Positions 52,195-61,727 of a DNA stretch of 64,000 nt are shown here, piece after piece. The DNA is from Flammeovirgaceae bacterium UBA5008 (GTDB lineage Bacteria > Bacteroidota > Bacteroidia > Cytophagales > Cyclobacteriaceae), in assembly GCA_002398365.1 (NCBI GenBank), contig DGYK01000065.1, positions 14,904-78,903 on the forward strand, read 5' to 3'. Under the pieces are notes generated by a model, which was not told the origin of the DNA, ran no database searches, and saw nothing but the letters and a program-made list of their open reading frames with translations. A program made the translations under genes and the position numbers. How positions within the stretch are numbered: the stretch's first letter is position 1; every line of letters starts with the position of its first letter.

Positions 52195-54696
52195 TTAAAA
52201 GCTCTCTAATTCAAATACTGGTAAATTCTCGGGGTTCTCTTCGAAAACCGCAGCCAAGTTGGCCGCCTTTTCTACTTGCTTCACTGTCGGCTGATACGGT
52301 TCAAACTTTCCGTCCGCAAACAAATGCAATTGATGCGTCTCCGGATGTACGGCCACCAATCGCACCCATTCATTTAAAAACCATTCGTAGGTGGGCGCTT
52401 CTTTCTGAATCGCCTGCAAAACGATTTCCGGAAAATGCTCAACAATCACCAACAAGCGCACGGGGTCGTGCACCTCAATCATCTGACTCGGTAAGCCGGG
52501 GCGCAAGTCGCCATCAATACCATTCGCCACACCAATCAGTCCCATTACATTGTGGGGCAGCTTCGTGCCCGCTCCTAATTTCTGATTGTCCACGCGCGAG
52601 AAGAAATATTCCAGATTAATACCACCACACACCGGACCCACGGGGCGCAACACATTCACTAAAAACTTTCCATCTAAGTCCACGCGATAATCATATGAGT
52701 TCATGAATGAGCGTCTGTCCATAAACAAGTGCTTCGTCAGCTCTCTCCTACCCACCACACACAGTGCGTTCGTGGCGTGATTCAGTTCGGGCCTTGGTTC
52801 AAACAAGGAAACCGAGCGCGTCAGAATCTTATCGTGAATTTGTGCAGGTGTCAAGTGCGAATCGATTGATTCAAACCTGCGTGAGCGCTCCTTTGCATTA
52901 AAGTCAAGTGCCTTCGCGAATGTCACTTCATTCTTGTTATGCGATTCAAGATTTTTCTTTGACAGCGAATTTTCATCGAAGAAGATGATTTCATCCCGCG
53001 TAGTATCGTGTAAGCCACCTAGAAACTGAGTCGCCTCGGGAATATCAATGCCTCGTGTCCTCAACACTTCGCGCACCTTAGGGTGATTGCCCATGAAGGA
53101 AACCACACGCGAATTAACGGAGCCCGCGCGACCGGAACATGCACCACAGTCGTATGCTGCGTAGTGCGGATTATTGACGCTGCTGGAGCCATGACCAATC
53201 ACATATATAATAGGTGCAAAGTCTTTCACCAGTCCGATGCTCTTCAACAACGCCTCCACCCGATTGGCCATTTCATCAATCGTAAAACCAATCTGTAAAT
53301 CGTTCTCACGGTCATCCAGATTTTTATTCTCAATGGTGAGCTGCGATTTTTTGCTCATGTGTTTGAACGAAGAGGCCGTGGCTGGACCCATGGAAGGTTT
53401 GAAGATGTTCAGGAACAACAGAAATGCCGACCAGAACCCGAGCGTTTGTGAAATGAGCCAACCTCCATATATCGAGTGGCTCGTCTTGCTGAGATACGCA
53501 TCTTTCTGACGTTTCTCTTCCCCAATACCTTTGATGAGATGTTTTGGAGTAACCGGTGCAGGACACAGTTTGGTATAAAACTTTCCTCCTTCCGGCTGAT
53601 AATAAAACTCTACCGAAAAAAATCCGGGCGTACCAAATGTCTCTGACTCATGATCAAACTCTTCGATGTATCTGCGGAAAGAGCACTCGCGGTCGTCTAT
53701 GCAAAGTAATGCCTGAAAACTTTTCTTGGTGAATTGTCGCGGAGCATTTTTCTTTTGCAGAATTCCGGCCAATACCTGATCGTGGTAGCTCCACTCAAAA
53801 GCCTCTTGCCAGATAAAAAGCACTTCGTGCATTTCCGTCTCCGGCACATCGGCAAATAATTCTATAGGCTTTTCCACCAAACTTTCACACAATGGTTTCC
53901 AACCGTTTTTAAATTGGCGATCGAGTGCATCGATTTCCATCAGCAATTCAAACACGATTAAATCGTGCATTGACAACTGTCGTGAATCTAATATGGTGAA
54001 TGGCTGATCTTCAATAGTTGAAACCATGCCTGACCAACCCTGATGGGAAAACTGTTGATCGAACAGATATCGGGTGTACAGCGATTCATCGCCTACTACT
54101 ATCTTGAGTAAATCAGCAATCTCGCATGTGGTTTCAAGTAACAAATGTTTGGCACGTTTGCCTTTAAAGAAACTAGCGAGCGTGTTCCGTTCCATTTCGC
54201 GGATAGCTGCGAGAAATGTCTTTTCACGAACCGGAAAATTCCAAATAGCGATTCCCTGATCGAGGTAACTGCACAAAATGCGAAACAAAGTAGGCTGCAC
54301 CAGCGAATCCAAGTCGATGCGATAGTGTTTTTTCCAATTAGCGCGCAAGGCACCGATGCGCGGAAAAGCAATATTGTCATACACCTGGGTTAATGCTTTT
54401 TTTCGCCATTCATGCAAATGGGGTACGCCTTTTCTTTGAATGATTATCCGCACTAGCACTTCTGGAAGTATGAATCCTTTTTCATAAAGACTTCTAAAAT
54501 CAGTGAGTGACAATGAAGAACGGTATCCCAGAATCTCAGAAGCATGGCGCACGCCATCCCTGAACTTCATATGCTGAAATGCGTGCAGCGTATTGTGATG
54601 GATAAAATCCTTTAACGGTGCCTGAGCCGGCAGATAGTGCTTTAACTGATGAATTACTTCGTGCTCATTAAACGAAGCATGATTGAAACTCTTCAT
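52195..54696 (-). CDS. dabA: DabA, carbonic-anhydrase-like subunit (DUF2309)
   Basis: 833 residues, the full length of the DUF2309 / UPF0753 family. The zinc site of characterised DabA is complete: Cys332 and Asp334 in LCIDDRECSFRRY, His502 in VIGHGSSSVNN and Cys517 in YDCGACSGRAG. The 15-residue His-Cys spacing equals that known for Halothiobacillus DabA2. The N-terminus (HQLKHYLPAQAPLKDFIHHNTLHAFQHM) is also typical. DabA hydrates CO2 to bicarbonate vectorially on the cytoplasmic face together with DabB. It precedes dabB by 9 bases and follows the small exported protein gene at 54784 by about 87 bases, so all three likely form one unit. Confidence 0.95.
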   Translation of the reverse strand: MKSFNHASFNEHEVIHQLKHYLPAQAPLKDFIHHNTLHAFQHMKFRDGVRHASEILGYRSSLSLTDFRSLYEKGFILPEVLVRIIIQRKGVPHLHEWRKKALTQVYDNIAFPRIGALRANWKKHYRIDLDSLVQPTLFRILCSYLDQGIAIWNFPVREKTFLAAIREMERNTLASFFKGKRAKHLLLETTCEIADLLKIVVGDESLYTRYLFDQQFSHQGWSGMVSTIEDQPFTILDSRQLSMHDLIVFELLMEIDALDRQFKNGWKPLCESLVEKPIELFADVPETEMHEVLFIWQEAFEWSYHDQVLAGILQKKNAPRQFTKKSFQALLCIDDRECSFRRYIEEFDHESETFGTPGFFSVEFYYQPEGGKFYTKLCPAPVTPKHLIKGIGEEKRQKDAYLSKTSHSIYGGWLISQTLGFWSAFLLFLNIFKPSMGPATASSFKHMSKKSQLTIENKNLDDRENDLQIGFTIDEMANRVEALLKSIGLVKDFAPIIYVIGHGSSSVNNPHYAAYDCGACSGRAGSVNSRVVSFMGNHPKVREVLRTRGIDIPEATQFLGGLHDTTRDEIIFFDENSLSKKNLESHNKNEVTFAKALDFNAKERSRRFESIDSHLTPAQIHDKILTRSVSLFEPRPELNHATNALCVVGRRELTKHLFMDRRSFMNSYDYRVDLDGKFLVNVLRPVGPVCGGINLEYFFSRVDNQKLGAGTKLPHNVMGLIGVANGIDGDLRPGLPSQMIEVHDPVRLLVIVEHFPEIVLQAIQKEAPTYEWFLNEWVRLVAVHPETHQLHLFADGKFEPYQPTVKQVEKAANLAAVFEENPENLPVFELESF

Positions 54697-54783
54697 AACA
54701 ATTTAAAATAGAAAGACAGGTATAGAAAAAACAGCGTCACGCAGTAGGCGCAAACGACATGATAGTAGTACTATCGAAATTGA

Positions 54784-55137
54784 TTAAATCAGGAAAACCT
54801 GCTTGGCGAGATACAGAGGAAGGTTAGTAATGCTGGCAAAGGAAGGATGCGTGTTGTTCTCGTCTGTTCGTACCAACGAAAGCGCATTTATAAACGAATA
54901 GGTAAATTGAATGAAGGGCGTATTGTGGATCGATTCGGTGGAATCTTTCGCTTCCGTTTCCTCGCATAACTCGGCTGAGTTGATGAGCGTTTGTGTAGCT
55001 ATGAATTTATTGCTAAAAAAAGTTTCACCCGTCTTCTCAGAGGGGGCACCCGAGCCAAAAGCCAAAAAGATAGGCAGCAACAACACCAGCATGAAGAAAC
55101 TGGAGCCAAACTTGATATGTGCTTTTTTGACTATCAT
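54784..55137 (-). CDS. Small exported acidic protein A, leader gene of the dab operon
   Basis: About 117 residues from ATG at 55137 (MIVKKAHIKFGSSFFMLVLLLP); an in-frame extension of 18 codons to 55191 is unlikely. A hydrophobic N-terminal segment (about 12-28) should be a signal or anchor. The mature part has an acidic cluster with one Cys (SAELCEETEAKDSTES), a central aromatic stretch and the C-terminus LPLYLAKQVFLI. The neighbouring small gene at 55266 has the same layout and ends PPLYQLHQVFLI, so the two are paralogues. No known family is recognised. It precedes dabA in the same direction, which suggests a role with the transporter. Confidence 0.65.
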   Translation of the reverse strand: MIVKKAHIKFGSSFFMLVLLLPIFLAFGSGAPSEKTGETFFSNKFIATQTLINSAELCEETEAKDSTESIHNTPFIQFTYSFINALSLVRTDENNTHPSFASITNLPLYLAKQVFLI

Positions 55138-55265
55138 GATTTCAAAGGTAGTTAAATTCATAAAGAAAGAACAACTTCCTTTAGACCGCACACGTGTTCG
55201 GAAAATTGATAAATTGGATTTTTAAAAAATATTTAACCAACTTTCGGATAATTGATGCCTTTTGA
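55138..55265. promoter_or_regulatory. Divergent promoter region of the dab and sulP/porin units
   Basis: 128 AT-rich bases separate the two divergent small-protein genes and must carry the start signals of both operons. A TTG (about 55214) and TAACCAACTTTCG (about 55238) could be a degenerate -33/-7 pair for the plus strand. No operator palindrome stands out. The shared location allows joint control of both units. Confidence 0.45.
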
Positions 55266-55622
55266 ATGCAGTTGAGAAACAGCTATCTACTGAAATTCTT
55301 TGCAATCCTGCTCTTCTCTTTCGAGCTAATGGCTCCTGCATTGCTCAACACCGAGGCACAACCGGATGACAGTGACGCTAGAGATCAAAGCCATTTAACC
55401 GCTGCTCAGTCATCAATTAATTCGCTTCTATTCCTGGAAGAATGTAATGAAGAAGAACGCGAAGGGAAGGATGCTCTGCCCCTCGCCATTGAAGTCTATT
55501 TATTTAAGTACTTATCGCTTGCGAACTACTCATGCCGAACGAATATACCGTTACAATCAAGGCAAAACTTATTTGATACACACCCTCCGCTGTATCAACT
55601 CCATCAGGTATTTTTAATTTAG
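55266..55622 (+). CDS. Small exported acidic protein B, leader gene of the SulP/porin operon
   Basis: 118 residues. A hydrophobic signal (about 8-28) precedes an acidic, Asp-rich spacer (EAQPDDSDARDQSH) and the Cys/Glu cluster LEECNEEEREGKD. A second Cys is in ANYSCRTN, and the C-terminus is PPLYQLHQVFLI. The C-terminal dozen residues and the Cys/Glu cluster match protein A encoded divergently, only 128 bases away; INS before the cluster is also shared. No known family. It lies 105 bases before the long SulP gene in the same direction. Confidence 0.65.
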   Translation: MQLRNSYLLKFFAILLFSFELMAPALLNTEAQPDDSDARDQSHLTAAQSSINSLLFLEECNEEEREGKDALPLAIEVYLFKYLSLANYSCRTNIPLQSRQNLFDTHPPLYQLHQVFLI

Positions 55623-55727
55623 GATTTCTATTGCGATCATTTCGATCGTGAGCAGTCGCTGCTCAAATTCTCAATTATTTTCTAAATCGATGTTTGCTTA
55701 CGCAACATCTCAACCGATATTTATTAA

Positions 55728-57917
55728 ATGAAAACATTAGAAATTCCGCAAGATGGATTCGAAGGCCTCAAACAAAATTGGAGAAGCGATGCGCTTTCTG
55801 GTTTCATGGTCTTTTTACTTGCCTTGCCATTAAGCCTGGGCATTGCTAAAGCGAGTGAGTTTCCCCCAGCTATGGGTGTGCTTACCGCTATGGTTGGTGG
55901 GCTATTTGTAAGTCTGTTTGCCGGATCACGCCTGACGATCAAAGGCCCGGCTGCAGGACTAATCACGATTTGTGCTGGTGCAGTCACTGAATTAGGTGGC
56001 GGAACTGAAGGATGGAAATTGGCACTGGGTGTCATTGTAGTAGCTTCCTTATTGCAAATTGCCTTCGGCTTCCTGAAGTTTGGAGCGCTTAGCGATTTCT
56101 TCCCGCACTCAGTAGTGCATGGCATGCTGGCAGCTATTGGGCTGATTATTTTCTCTAAGCAAATTCATATTCTCTTAGGTATCGACCCTGCTACGCTAAA
56201 AGGATTAGAAACGATTGAGCTCTTCGAACGTATTCCCGATTCGCTCTACCATGAAGATCCCCGTGTAACGCTGGTCGGCATTATCAGCTTGATTATTATT
56301 TTCGGCATGCCCTTTATCAAAAGTAAATACATTAAAAAAATACCAATTCCATTGGTCGTGCTCTTAGTAGCTGTGCCGATGACTACCTGGATGGATTTTC
56401 GACATACTGAACCCGCTTTTGATTTGGTAACAGTCGGTAACTTCTGGGGTGATATTGGCTTTAATGCCGATTTTTCAGCAATCGGCTCTTTTGTATTCTG
56501 GAAATACGTGCTTATGTTTTTATTAGTGGGCAGTTTGGAATCGCTGCTAACTGTAAAAGCAATGGATAGCCTCGATCCATGGAAACGGACATCAAATGCT
56601 AACAAGGACCTGATTGCTGTGGGTGGCGGCAACATGTTAGCCGGTTTGTTGGGCGGTTTACCAATGATCTCAGAGGTGGCGCGCAGTTCGGCCAACATCA
56701 ACTTTGGCGGACGTACGCAATGGGGCAATTTTTTTCATGGCTTCTTTCTCTTGTTGGCTATGCTGTTGTTCATTCCCATCATTGAATTAATTCCAAATGC
56801 AGCATTAGCAGCACTTTTGATTGCCGTTGGGTATCGACTGGCTTCTCCGAATGAATTTTTTAAAACCTATAAAATCGGAGCCGAGCAACTTACCATTTTT
56901 GTGATCACAATCATCGCCACGTTGGCCACCGACTTGCTGGTGGGTGTGGGTGTAGGTATTTTGATGAAGTTCATTTTTCATTTACTCAATGGTGCAACTG
57001 TAAAAAGTTTATTCAAAGCACACTTTGAGTATGCAGAAACAGAAGGTGTTCACATGATTTCCGTTAAGGAGTCGGCCATATTTTCTAACCTGATTGGGTT
57101 CAAGAAAATGTTCAACCGAATAAAGCCGGGACAAAAGGTAGTGATCAATTTTTCTGAAGCGAGAATGGTTGATCACTCGTTTATGGAATTTCTGCATCAC
57201 TTTGAAGAAGAGTATCAACACCAAGGAGGAGTGGTTTCCATTCAAGGATTTGATTATTTTCAAATGTTTTCCAACCATCCCTTGGCTTCGCGCAAGCTCG
57301 TCCCGGTCAATCCTTCAAAAATTGAATTACGACTTAGCCCACGGCAAATCGAGTTGCGAAAGCTTGCTGAAAATAATGAATGGGCGTATTACCCACAGCG
57401 CACGCGTGCCACGATTAAATACAAAGGCTTCCCTTTCCAAACCGGAAAAAAGATTTCGTTCGAAGAAAATATTTTGTCTCAATATACAGAGCATGGGAAA
57501 CTGGAACTTTCAGATGTAACCTTGCTGGAAGGTGCATTACAAGATCAAAAAGAAATTCCGATTACTATTCTTCACATTTCGGATGTAGATATACTTGCGC
57601 CTGACTTTGCGCTCGAGCCGGAAGGCATGTGGTCAAAGTTGTTTGAAGGTATTTCGGGTAAAGACATCGACTTCGCCCAATATCCGGTCTTCTCGAAAAA
57701 GTATTATTTGCGATCCCCTCAGGAAAACGATATTCCGTCTTTCTTTACGGAATCACTCATTCATTTTCTGGAAAATCAGGAAGACATGCATATCGAGTGT
57801 CACAAACACCGTTTTATCTTTTATAAGAAAAGAGATCTACTAGAACCGGCCGAGATGCTACATCTCGCCAAATTTGCCGAAGATTTTCTAGAAGTAATCT
57901 CTACGAATAAAAAGTAA
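55728..57917 (+). CDS. SulP-family anion transporter with STAS and long C-terminal extension (probable bicarbonate transporter)
   Basis: 729 residues. The membrane domain (about 20-420) starts FMVFLLALPLSLGIAKASEFPPAMGV and has the SulP signature LTIKGPAAGLITI plus GGLPMISEVARSSANINFGGRTQ, a segment typical of the SulP/BicA fold. A STAS domain follows (about 440-535; VVINFSEARMVDHSFMEFLHHF). The last 190 residues are an extra soluble domain (ISFEENILSQYTEHGKLEL ... VLHISDVDI-like LHISDVDILAPDFALEPEGMW), not part of standard SulP proteins. Substrate bicarbonate is inferred from the context with dab and carbonic anhydrase; sulfate is the alternative. It is followed 65 bases later by a porin gene. 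Confidence 0.85.
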   Translation: MKTLEIPQDGFEGLKQNWRSDALSGFMVFLLALPLSLGIAKASEFPPAMGVLTAMVGGLFVSLFAGSRLTIKGPAAGLITICAGAVTELGGGTEGWKLALGVIVVASLLQIAFGFLKFGALSDFFPHSVVHGMLAAIGLIIFSKQIHILLGIDPATLKGLETIELFERIPDSLYHEDPRVTLVGIISLIIIFGMPFIKSKYIKKIPIPLVVLLVAVPMTTWMDFRHTEPAFDLVTVGNFWGDIGFNADFSAIGSFVFWKYVLMFLLVGSLESLLTVKAMDSLDPWKRTSNANKDLIAVGGGNMLAGLLGGLPMISEVARSSANINFGGRTQWGNFFHGFFLLLAMLLFIPIIELIPNAALAALLIAVGYRLASPNEFFKTYKIGAEQLTIFVITIIATLATDLLVGVGVGILMKFIFHLLNGATVKSLFKAHFEYAETEGVHMISVKESAIFSNLIGFKKMFNRIKPGQKVVINFSEARMVDHSFMEFLHHFEEEYQHQGGVVSIQGFDYFQMFSNHPLASRKLVPVNPSKIELRLSPRQIELRKLAENNEWAYYPQRTRATIKYKGFPFQTGKKISFEENILSQYTEHGKLELSDVTLLEGALQDQKEIPITILHISDVDILAPDFALEPEGMWSKLFEGISGKDIDFAQYPVFSKKYYLRSPQENDIPSFFTESLIHFLENQEDMHIECHKHRFIFYKKRDLLEPAEMLHLAKFAEDFLEVISTNKK

Positions 57918-57933
57918 AATCTCAAACAAAATC

Positions 57934-57968
57934 AACGCATTCACCTGACTATCTTTGGTGAATGCGTT
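57934..57968 (+). terminator. Hairpin between the SulP and porin genes
   Basis: AACGCATTCACC (57934-57945) pairs perfectly with GGTGAATGCGTT (57957-57968) around an 11-base loop, 17 bases after the SulP stop. It is followed by ACCTATTATTTTC rather than a clean T-run, so it may be a partial terminator or attenuator that sets porin level. The stem includes an ATG at 57962 that would otherwise look like the porin start. Confidence 0.55.
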
Positions 57969-57982
57969 ACCTATTATTTTCT

Positions 57983-59368
57983 ATGAAATATACCCGTTGG
58001 ATTATTTGGATGTGTGTGTTCGTTCCCTTGTTTGCCGTTGGACAATCGGGTACTGAACCCAAAAAGGAATTAGACGAGTTGCGTCTCAAGTTAAATGAGT
58101 CTGGAAGTCACTACATCAAAGCCACTATTCTCAATCAGGTATGGCTTCGCTACAACGACAGCAATCCCGGCACCACCGTATTGGGCGACCCCACCAACGA
58201 AACATTTGATATTGGCTTACGCAGAACTCGCTTGCAGTTGTATGGACAGATTACCGATCGCGTATTTTTCTATCTGCAATTTGGACAAAACAATTTCAAT
58301 TATCTCGCGGGACAAAACGCGACCAACAGTGGCAATCGGAAATTTCAAGTCTTCTTTCATGATGCATTGGGAGAATACCGGGTGTTCAAAGACAATGACA
58401 AGCTTCACCTGGGTGCTGGGCTAACGATTACCAACGGGCTTTCTCGCTTCAGCCAACCGAGTATCGGCACCATCATGAGTATGGATGTGCCTGTTTTTGC
58501 CCAAGCAACTGTCGATCAAACCGATGAGTTCTCGCGCAAGCTAAGTGTGTATGCGCGCGGACAAATTGGAAAATTGGATTACCGAGTTGTGCTGAGTGAT
58601 CCTTTTCCCATTACCTCCAACGGAACAGGCATCACGACAGCTAACGGTATCAATGCAACGAACGCCAGCTTCGCGTTTGACAAACACAGCAAGCAATACC
58701 AGGCTATGCTGATTTGGAATTTCTTCGATAAAGAATCGCATGTTACGCCTTACATGACGGGAACTTATCTCGGCAAAAAGAAAGTACTCAATGTGGAGGC
58801 AGGTATCATTTCGCAAAATAATGCTACGTGGACAGGCACTTCTGTTACAGACCCCGACCGGAAATATTATGACATGAAACTGTGGTCGGTGGCATTATTC
58901 TACGATGCACCTGTTAACATTGAAAAAGGCACCGCTATCAATGCCTATCTCGGCTATTTCAATACGGATTATGGCAAAGGCTATTTGCGGTACAATGGCA
59001 TTATGAATCCGGCCAACGGAACAACCGTGGCCGCCAGCCCTGCGGGGAGTTTCGGCAATGCATTCCCCATGTTTGGCACCGGATCGGTGATTTATGCGCA
59101 ATTCGGCTATTTATTGAAAAAAGATTTGCTGGGCGAAACACACGGAACGCTCATGCCTTACGTTACTTATCAGAGTTCTAACTACGAACGCTTGGATAAG
59201 CAGATGACGGTATACGATGTGGGCGTGAACTGGTTTTTAAAAGGGCACTCGAGCAAATTAACACTCGACTATCAATTGCGCCCTACCTATACACCCGTGG
59301 GCAATGCGCTCATACAAGATGCGGGTATGAAAGGCCAACTCGTTTTACAGTATCAGTTTTTCTTTTAA
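57983..59368 (+). CDS. Outer-membrane porin (OprP/phosphate-selective-porin-like)
   Basis: About 461 residues from ATG at 57983 (MKYTRWIIWMCVFVPLFAVGQ); the upstream in-frame ATG at 57962 lies within a hairpin stem and gives a worse signal. After the signal peptide a short helical segment (KKELDELRLKLNE) precedes 16 or so beta strands with alternating pattern, including FDIGLRRTRLQLYGQITDRVFFYLQFGQNNFN, cited for its porin-family R-R-x-R-L hallmark. It ends QLVLQYQFFF, the terminal aromatic strand needed for barrel insertion. Such porins pass anions. Here it may admit bicarbonate for the SulP system. Confidence 0.85.
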   Translation: MKYTRWIIWMCVFVPLFAVGQSGTEPKKELDELRLKLNESGSHYIKATILNQVWLRYNDSNPGTTVLGDPTNETFDIGLRRTRLQLYGQITDRVFFYLQFGQNNFNYLAGQNATNSGNRKFQVFFHDALGEYRVFKDNDKLHLGAGLTITNGLSRFSQPSIGTIMSMDVPVFAQATVDQTDEFSRKLSVYARGQIGKLDYRVVLSDPFPITSNGTGITTANGINATNASFAFDKHSKQYQAMLIWNFFDKESHVTPYMTGTYLGKKKVLNVEAGIISQNNATWTGTSVTDPDRKYYDMKLWSVALFYDAPVNIEKGTAINAYLGYFNTDYGKGYLRYNGIMNPANGTTVAASPAGSFGNAFPMFGTGSVIYAQFGYLLKKDLLGETHGTLMPYVTYQSSNYERLDKQMTVYDVGVNWFLKGHSSKLTLDYQLRPTYTPVGNALIQDAGMKGQLVLQYQFFF

Positions 59369-59401
59369 GCTCCGTAGCTAGAGGGGAGTTTGGGTTTTAC
59401 G

Positions 59402-59440
59402 AAGGCCGGGGTGGTTACCCGGCCTTTACTTTTTATTTTG
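59402..59440. terminator. Bidirectional terminator between porin and carbonic anhydrase
   Basis: AAGGCCGGG (59402-59410) pairs with CCCGGCCTT (59418-59426) around GTGGTTA, followed by a T-rich stretch (TACTTTTTATTTT). It ends the porin gene and, on the other strand, the carbonic anhydrase gene whose stop is at 59433. Confidence 0.85.
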
Positions 59441-60071
59441 GTGGAATCAAATATTGATATATCGGATCAAGTGGGGTATTCGGTTCCATCTCTACAAGAT
59501 TATGCAAGATGCCATCAGTCAATCGATACACCCATCCATGCAACATGGGTCGGTTCTCTTCTTTCCACGCATGTTGAATGATAGATGTTTTTGCCAAATT
59601 CATGACTTGTTCCGCTACGCTTAATTCTGTCAATCGATCTGCTCGTTTCTCTTCATCTGTTATCGCATCTAGTTCTGTTCGATGAATGCGGTACGTGTCT
59701 TTGATATTTCTTAACCATTTATTGATTAATCCTAAATCATTTTGCGTCATGGCTGCGCGCACACCTCCACATCCGTAGTGGCCACACACGATTATATGTT
59801 TTACTTTTAATACCTGCACAGCATATTGCAACACGCTTAGTAAATTCAAATCGGTGTGCACCACTAAATTGGCAATATTGCGATGCACGAAAATTTCTCC
59901 GGGGGCGGTGTTGGTAATTTCATTGGCCGGCACGCGGCTGTCGGAACAACCGATCCAAAGAAATTCCGGAGTCTGTAATTTAGCCAGCCGTGAGAAAAAA
60001 TCTTTATCCATTTCTACGTGCTCTTTGGCCCAAGCCTTGTTCTCTAACAACAACTTTTGATATGATTTCAT
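59433..60071 (-). CDS. can: Beta-carbonic anhydrase (Can type)
   Basis: 212 residues. The zinc ligands Cys42, His98 and Cys101 and the Asp44-Arg46 dyad ([20 protein letters not shown]) fall at the same positions as in E. coli Can, with [18 protein letters not shown] in between. It interconverts CO2 and bicarbonate in the cytoplasm; no signal peptide is present. It starts 20 bases after the stop of the second SulP gene and is surely co-transcribed with it, as in known SulP-carbonic anhydrase pairs for bicarbonate uptake. Confidence 0.96.
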   Translation of the reverse strand: MKSYQKLLLENKAWAKEHVEMDKDFFSRLAKLQTPEFLWIGCSDSRVPANEITNTAPGEIFVHRNIANLVVHTDLNLLSVLQYAVQVLKVKHIIVCGHYGCGGVRAAMTQNDLGLINKWLRNIKDTYRIHRTELDAITDEEKRADRLTELSVAEQVMNLAKTSIIQHAWKEENRPMLHGWVYRLTDGILHNLVEMEPNTPLDPIYQYLIPPK

Positions 60072-60091
60072 AATAAAATTTAAATGGTGAA

Positions 60092-61666
60092 TTATATGGA
60101 TTGTTCTTCAAATCGAAAATAAGGATGCTGCGCCTTGTTAGATTTCTTAATCTCCACAGAAATACTTCTGGACGTGGCACTGGTCAAAAAATCTTCCAGC
60201 ATCGAAATTATATCTTGATCAATATGCTGCGCGTTTGATCCATCCACGATTACATGCGCTCCGGATGGAATTCGCTCAAATGCATTTCGCAAGGCAGATT
60301 TATTCAGGAAAGAAACATCTTTAGTAAACTTGAGCAAAAAATTGTTTTCTGTACTCACTACCATCACTGCAGATTTGTGATTTCTGCTCACCAAAAAAAC
60401 GACTGATACCAAAATGCCTATAAATACGCCAATTAATAAATCAGAAAAGAGTATGGCAATAATTGTAATTACAAAAGGTATAAATTGTGTTAACCCTTGC
60501 GCATACATTTTTTTAAATACAGAGATGGAGGTAAGCTTGTAACCCACCATTAACAAGATAGCTGCCAATACTGCTAACGGTATCATCTCCAGGATATGAG
60601 GTATCAGCATTACGGCCAATAATAGCAGCACGCCATGAACAATCGTAGAAATTTTTGTCCTCGCTCCTGCCGCTAGATTGGCTGATGTACGTACAATTAC
60701 CGATGTTACCGGCAAACCACCAATCAACCCGGAAACAAGATTACCCACGCCTTGCGCCTTCAACTCATGATTCAAAGGTGTAATACGATGGTATGGATCT
60801 AGCTTATCGGCTGCTTCAATACTGAGAAGTGTTTCCAAACTAGCCACTAAGGCAATGGTAATGGCAATTTTATAGACTGAGGGATTATTCCACTGAGAAA
60901 AATCAGGAAAAGTGAGTAAGTCAACAATACTCTCCCGGTTGGCCACTTCCGGAAAGGAAACCAAATGCGAAGCTTTGACTTCGAGGCTCGGAATATATCT
61001 GGCAAAGAACAGATTGATTCCAATACTTAAAAGCACAATGACCAAAGGACCCGGAATCAATTTGGCATACTTATTATTTTGAATCATCGGACGCTCCCAC
61101 ACAATCAACAGCAATAATGAGATGGCGGAAATAACAATCGCTCCACTGGTGAAATAATTGAAAGAGTACAACAAATCGCTGAACGTGTTTTCACCATCCG
61201 GCTGATAAAAACTTTCATCCCCTTCAAAATCTACATCATACCCTACGGCATGTGGTATTTGTTTTAGTATTAATATCAAGCCAATGGCAGCCAGCATTCC
61301 TTTGATGACAGCCACCGGAACAAAATGGCCAATGACTCCGGCATGTAAATAGCCAAGCGCAATTTGAATCGCGCCAGCCATCACCACACAACTAAGAAAT
61401 ACCGGAAATGAATTAACGTCATGAATAGCCAGAATAACAATGGAAGTAAGCCCGGCCGCTGGGCCGCTTACACTTAATGAGGACCGGCTGATGGCACCCA
61501 CTACAATGGCACCAACAGCACCGGCTAAAATGCCGGAAAAGATGGGTGCTCCCGAGGCCAGCGCAATGCCCATGCACAAAGGCAAGGCCACTAAAAAAAC
61601 AACGACCGATGCCGGAAGGTCATAAATAAGATTATCAGAAAACCGTGATGACAGTTTATCTTCCAT
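60092..61666 (-). CDS. SulP-family anion transporter, probable bicarbonate transporter (with STAS)
   Basis: 524 residues. The membrane domain (about 15-415) begins [23 protein letters not shown] and carries [16 protein letters not shown] and [27 protein letters not shown] short STAS domain (about 430-520; [21 protein letters not shown]) ends the protein, so it lacks the 190-residue extension of the other SulP in this island. It is followed by can at 20 bases, which strongly supports bicarbonate as substrate. It is preceded by a small exported acidic protein gene at 61728. Confidence 0.9.
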   Translation of the reverse strand: MEDKLSSRFSDNLIYDLPASVVVFLVALPLCMGIALASGAPIFSGILAGAVGAIVVGAISRSSLSVSGPAAGLTSIVILAIHDVNSFPVFLSCVVMAGAIQIALGYLHAGVIGHFVPVAVIKGMLAAIGLILILKQIPHAVGYDVDFEGDESFYQPDGENTFSDLLYSFNYFTSGAIVISAISLLLLIVWERPMIQNNKYAKLIPGPLVIVLLSIGINLFFARYIPSLEVKASHLVSFPEVANRESIVDLLTFPDFSQWNNPSVYKIAITIALVASLETLLSIEAADKLDPYHRITPLNHELKAQGVGNLVSGLIGGLPVTSVIVRTSANLAAGARTKISTIVHGVLLLLAVMLIPHILEMIPLAVLAAILLMVGYKLTSISVFKKMYAQGLTQFIPFVITIIAILFSDLLIGVFIGILVSVVFLVSRNHKSAVMVVSTENNFLLKFTKDVSFLNKSALRNAFERIPSGAHVIVDGSNAQHIDQDIISMLEDFLTSATSRSISVEIKKSNKAQHPYFRFEEQSI

Positions 61667-61727
61667 ACAAAAAAGGTAGAATTCGGGTAAACGAAAATGA
61701 AAAAAAAGAGACTCGAGCGAATGAAGG

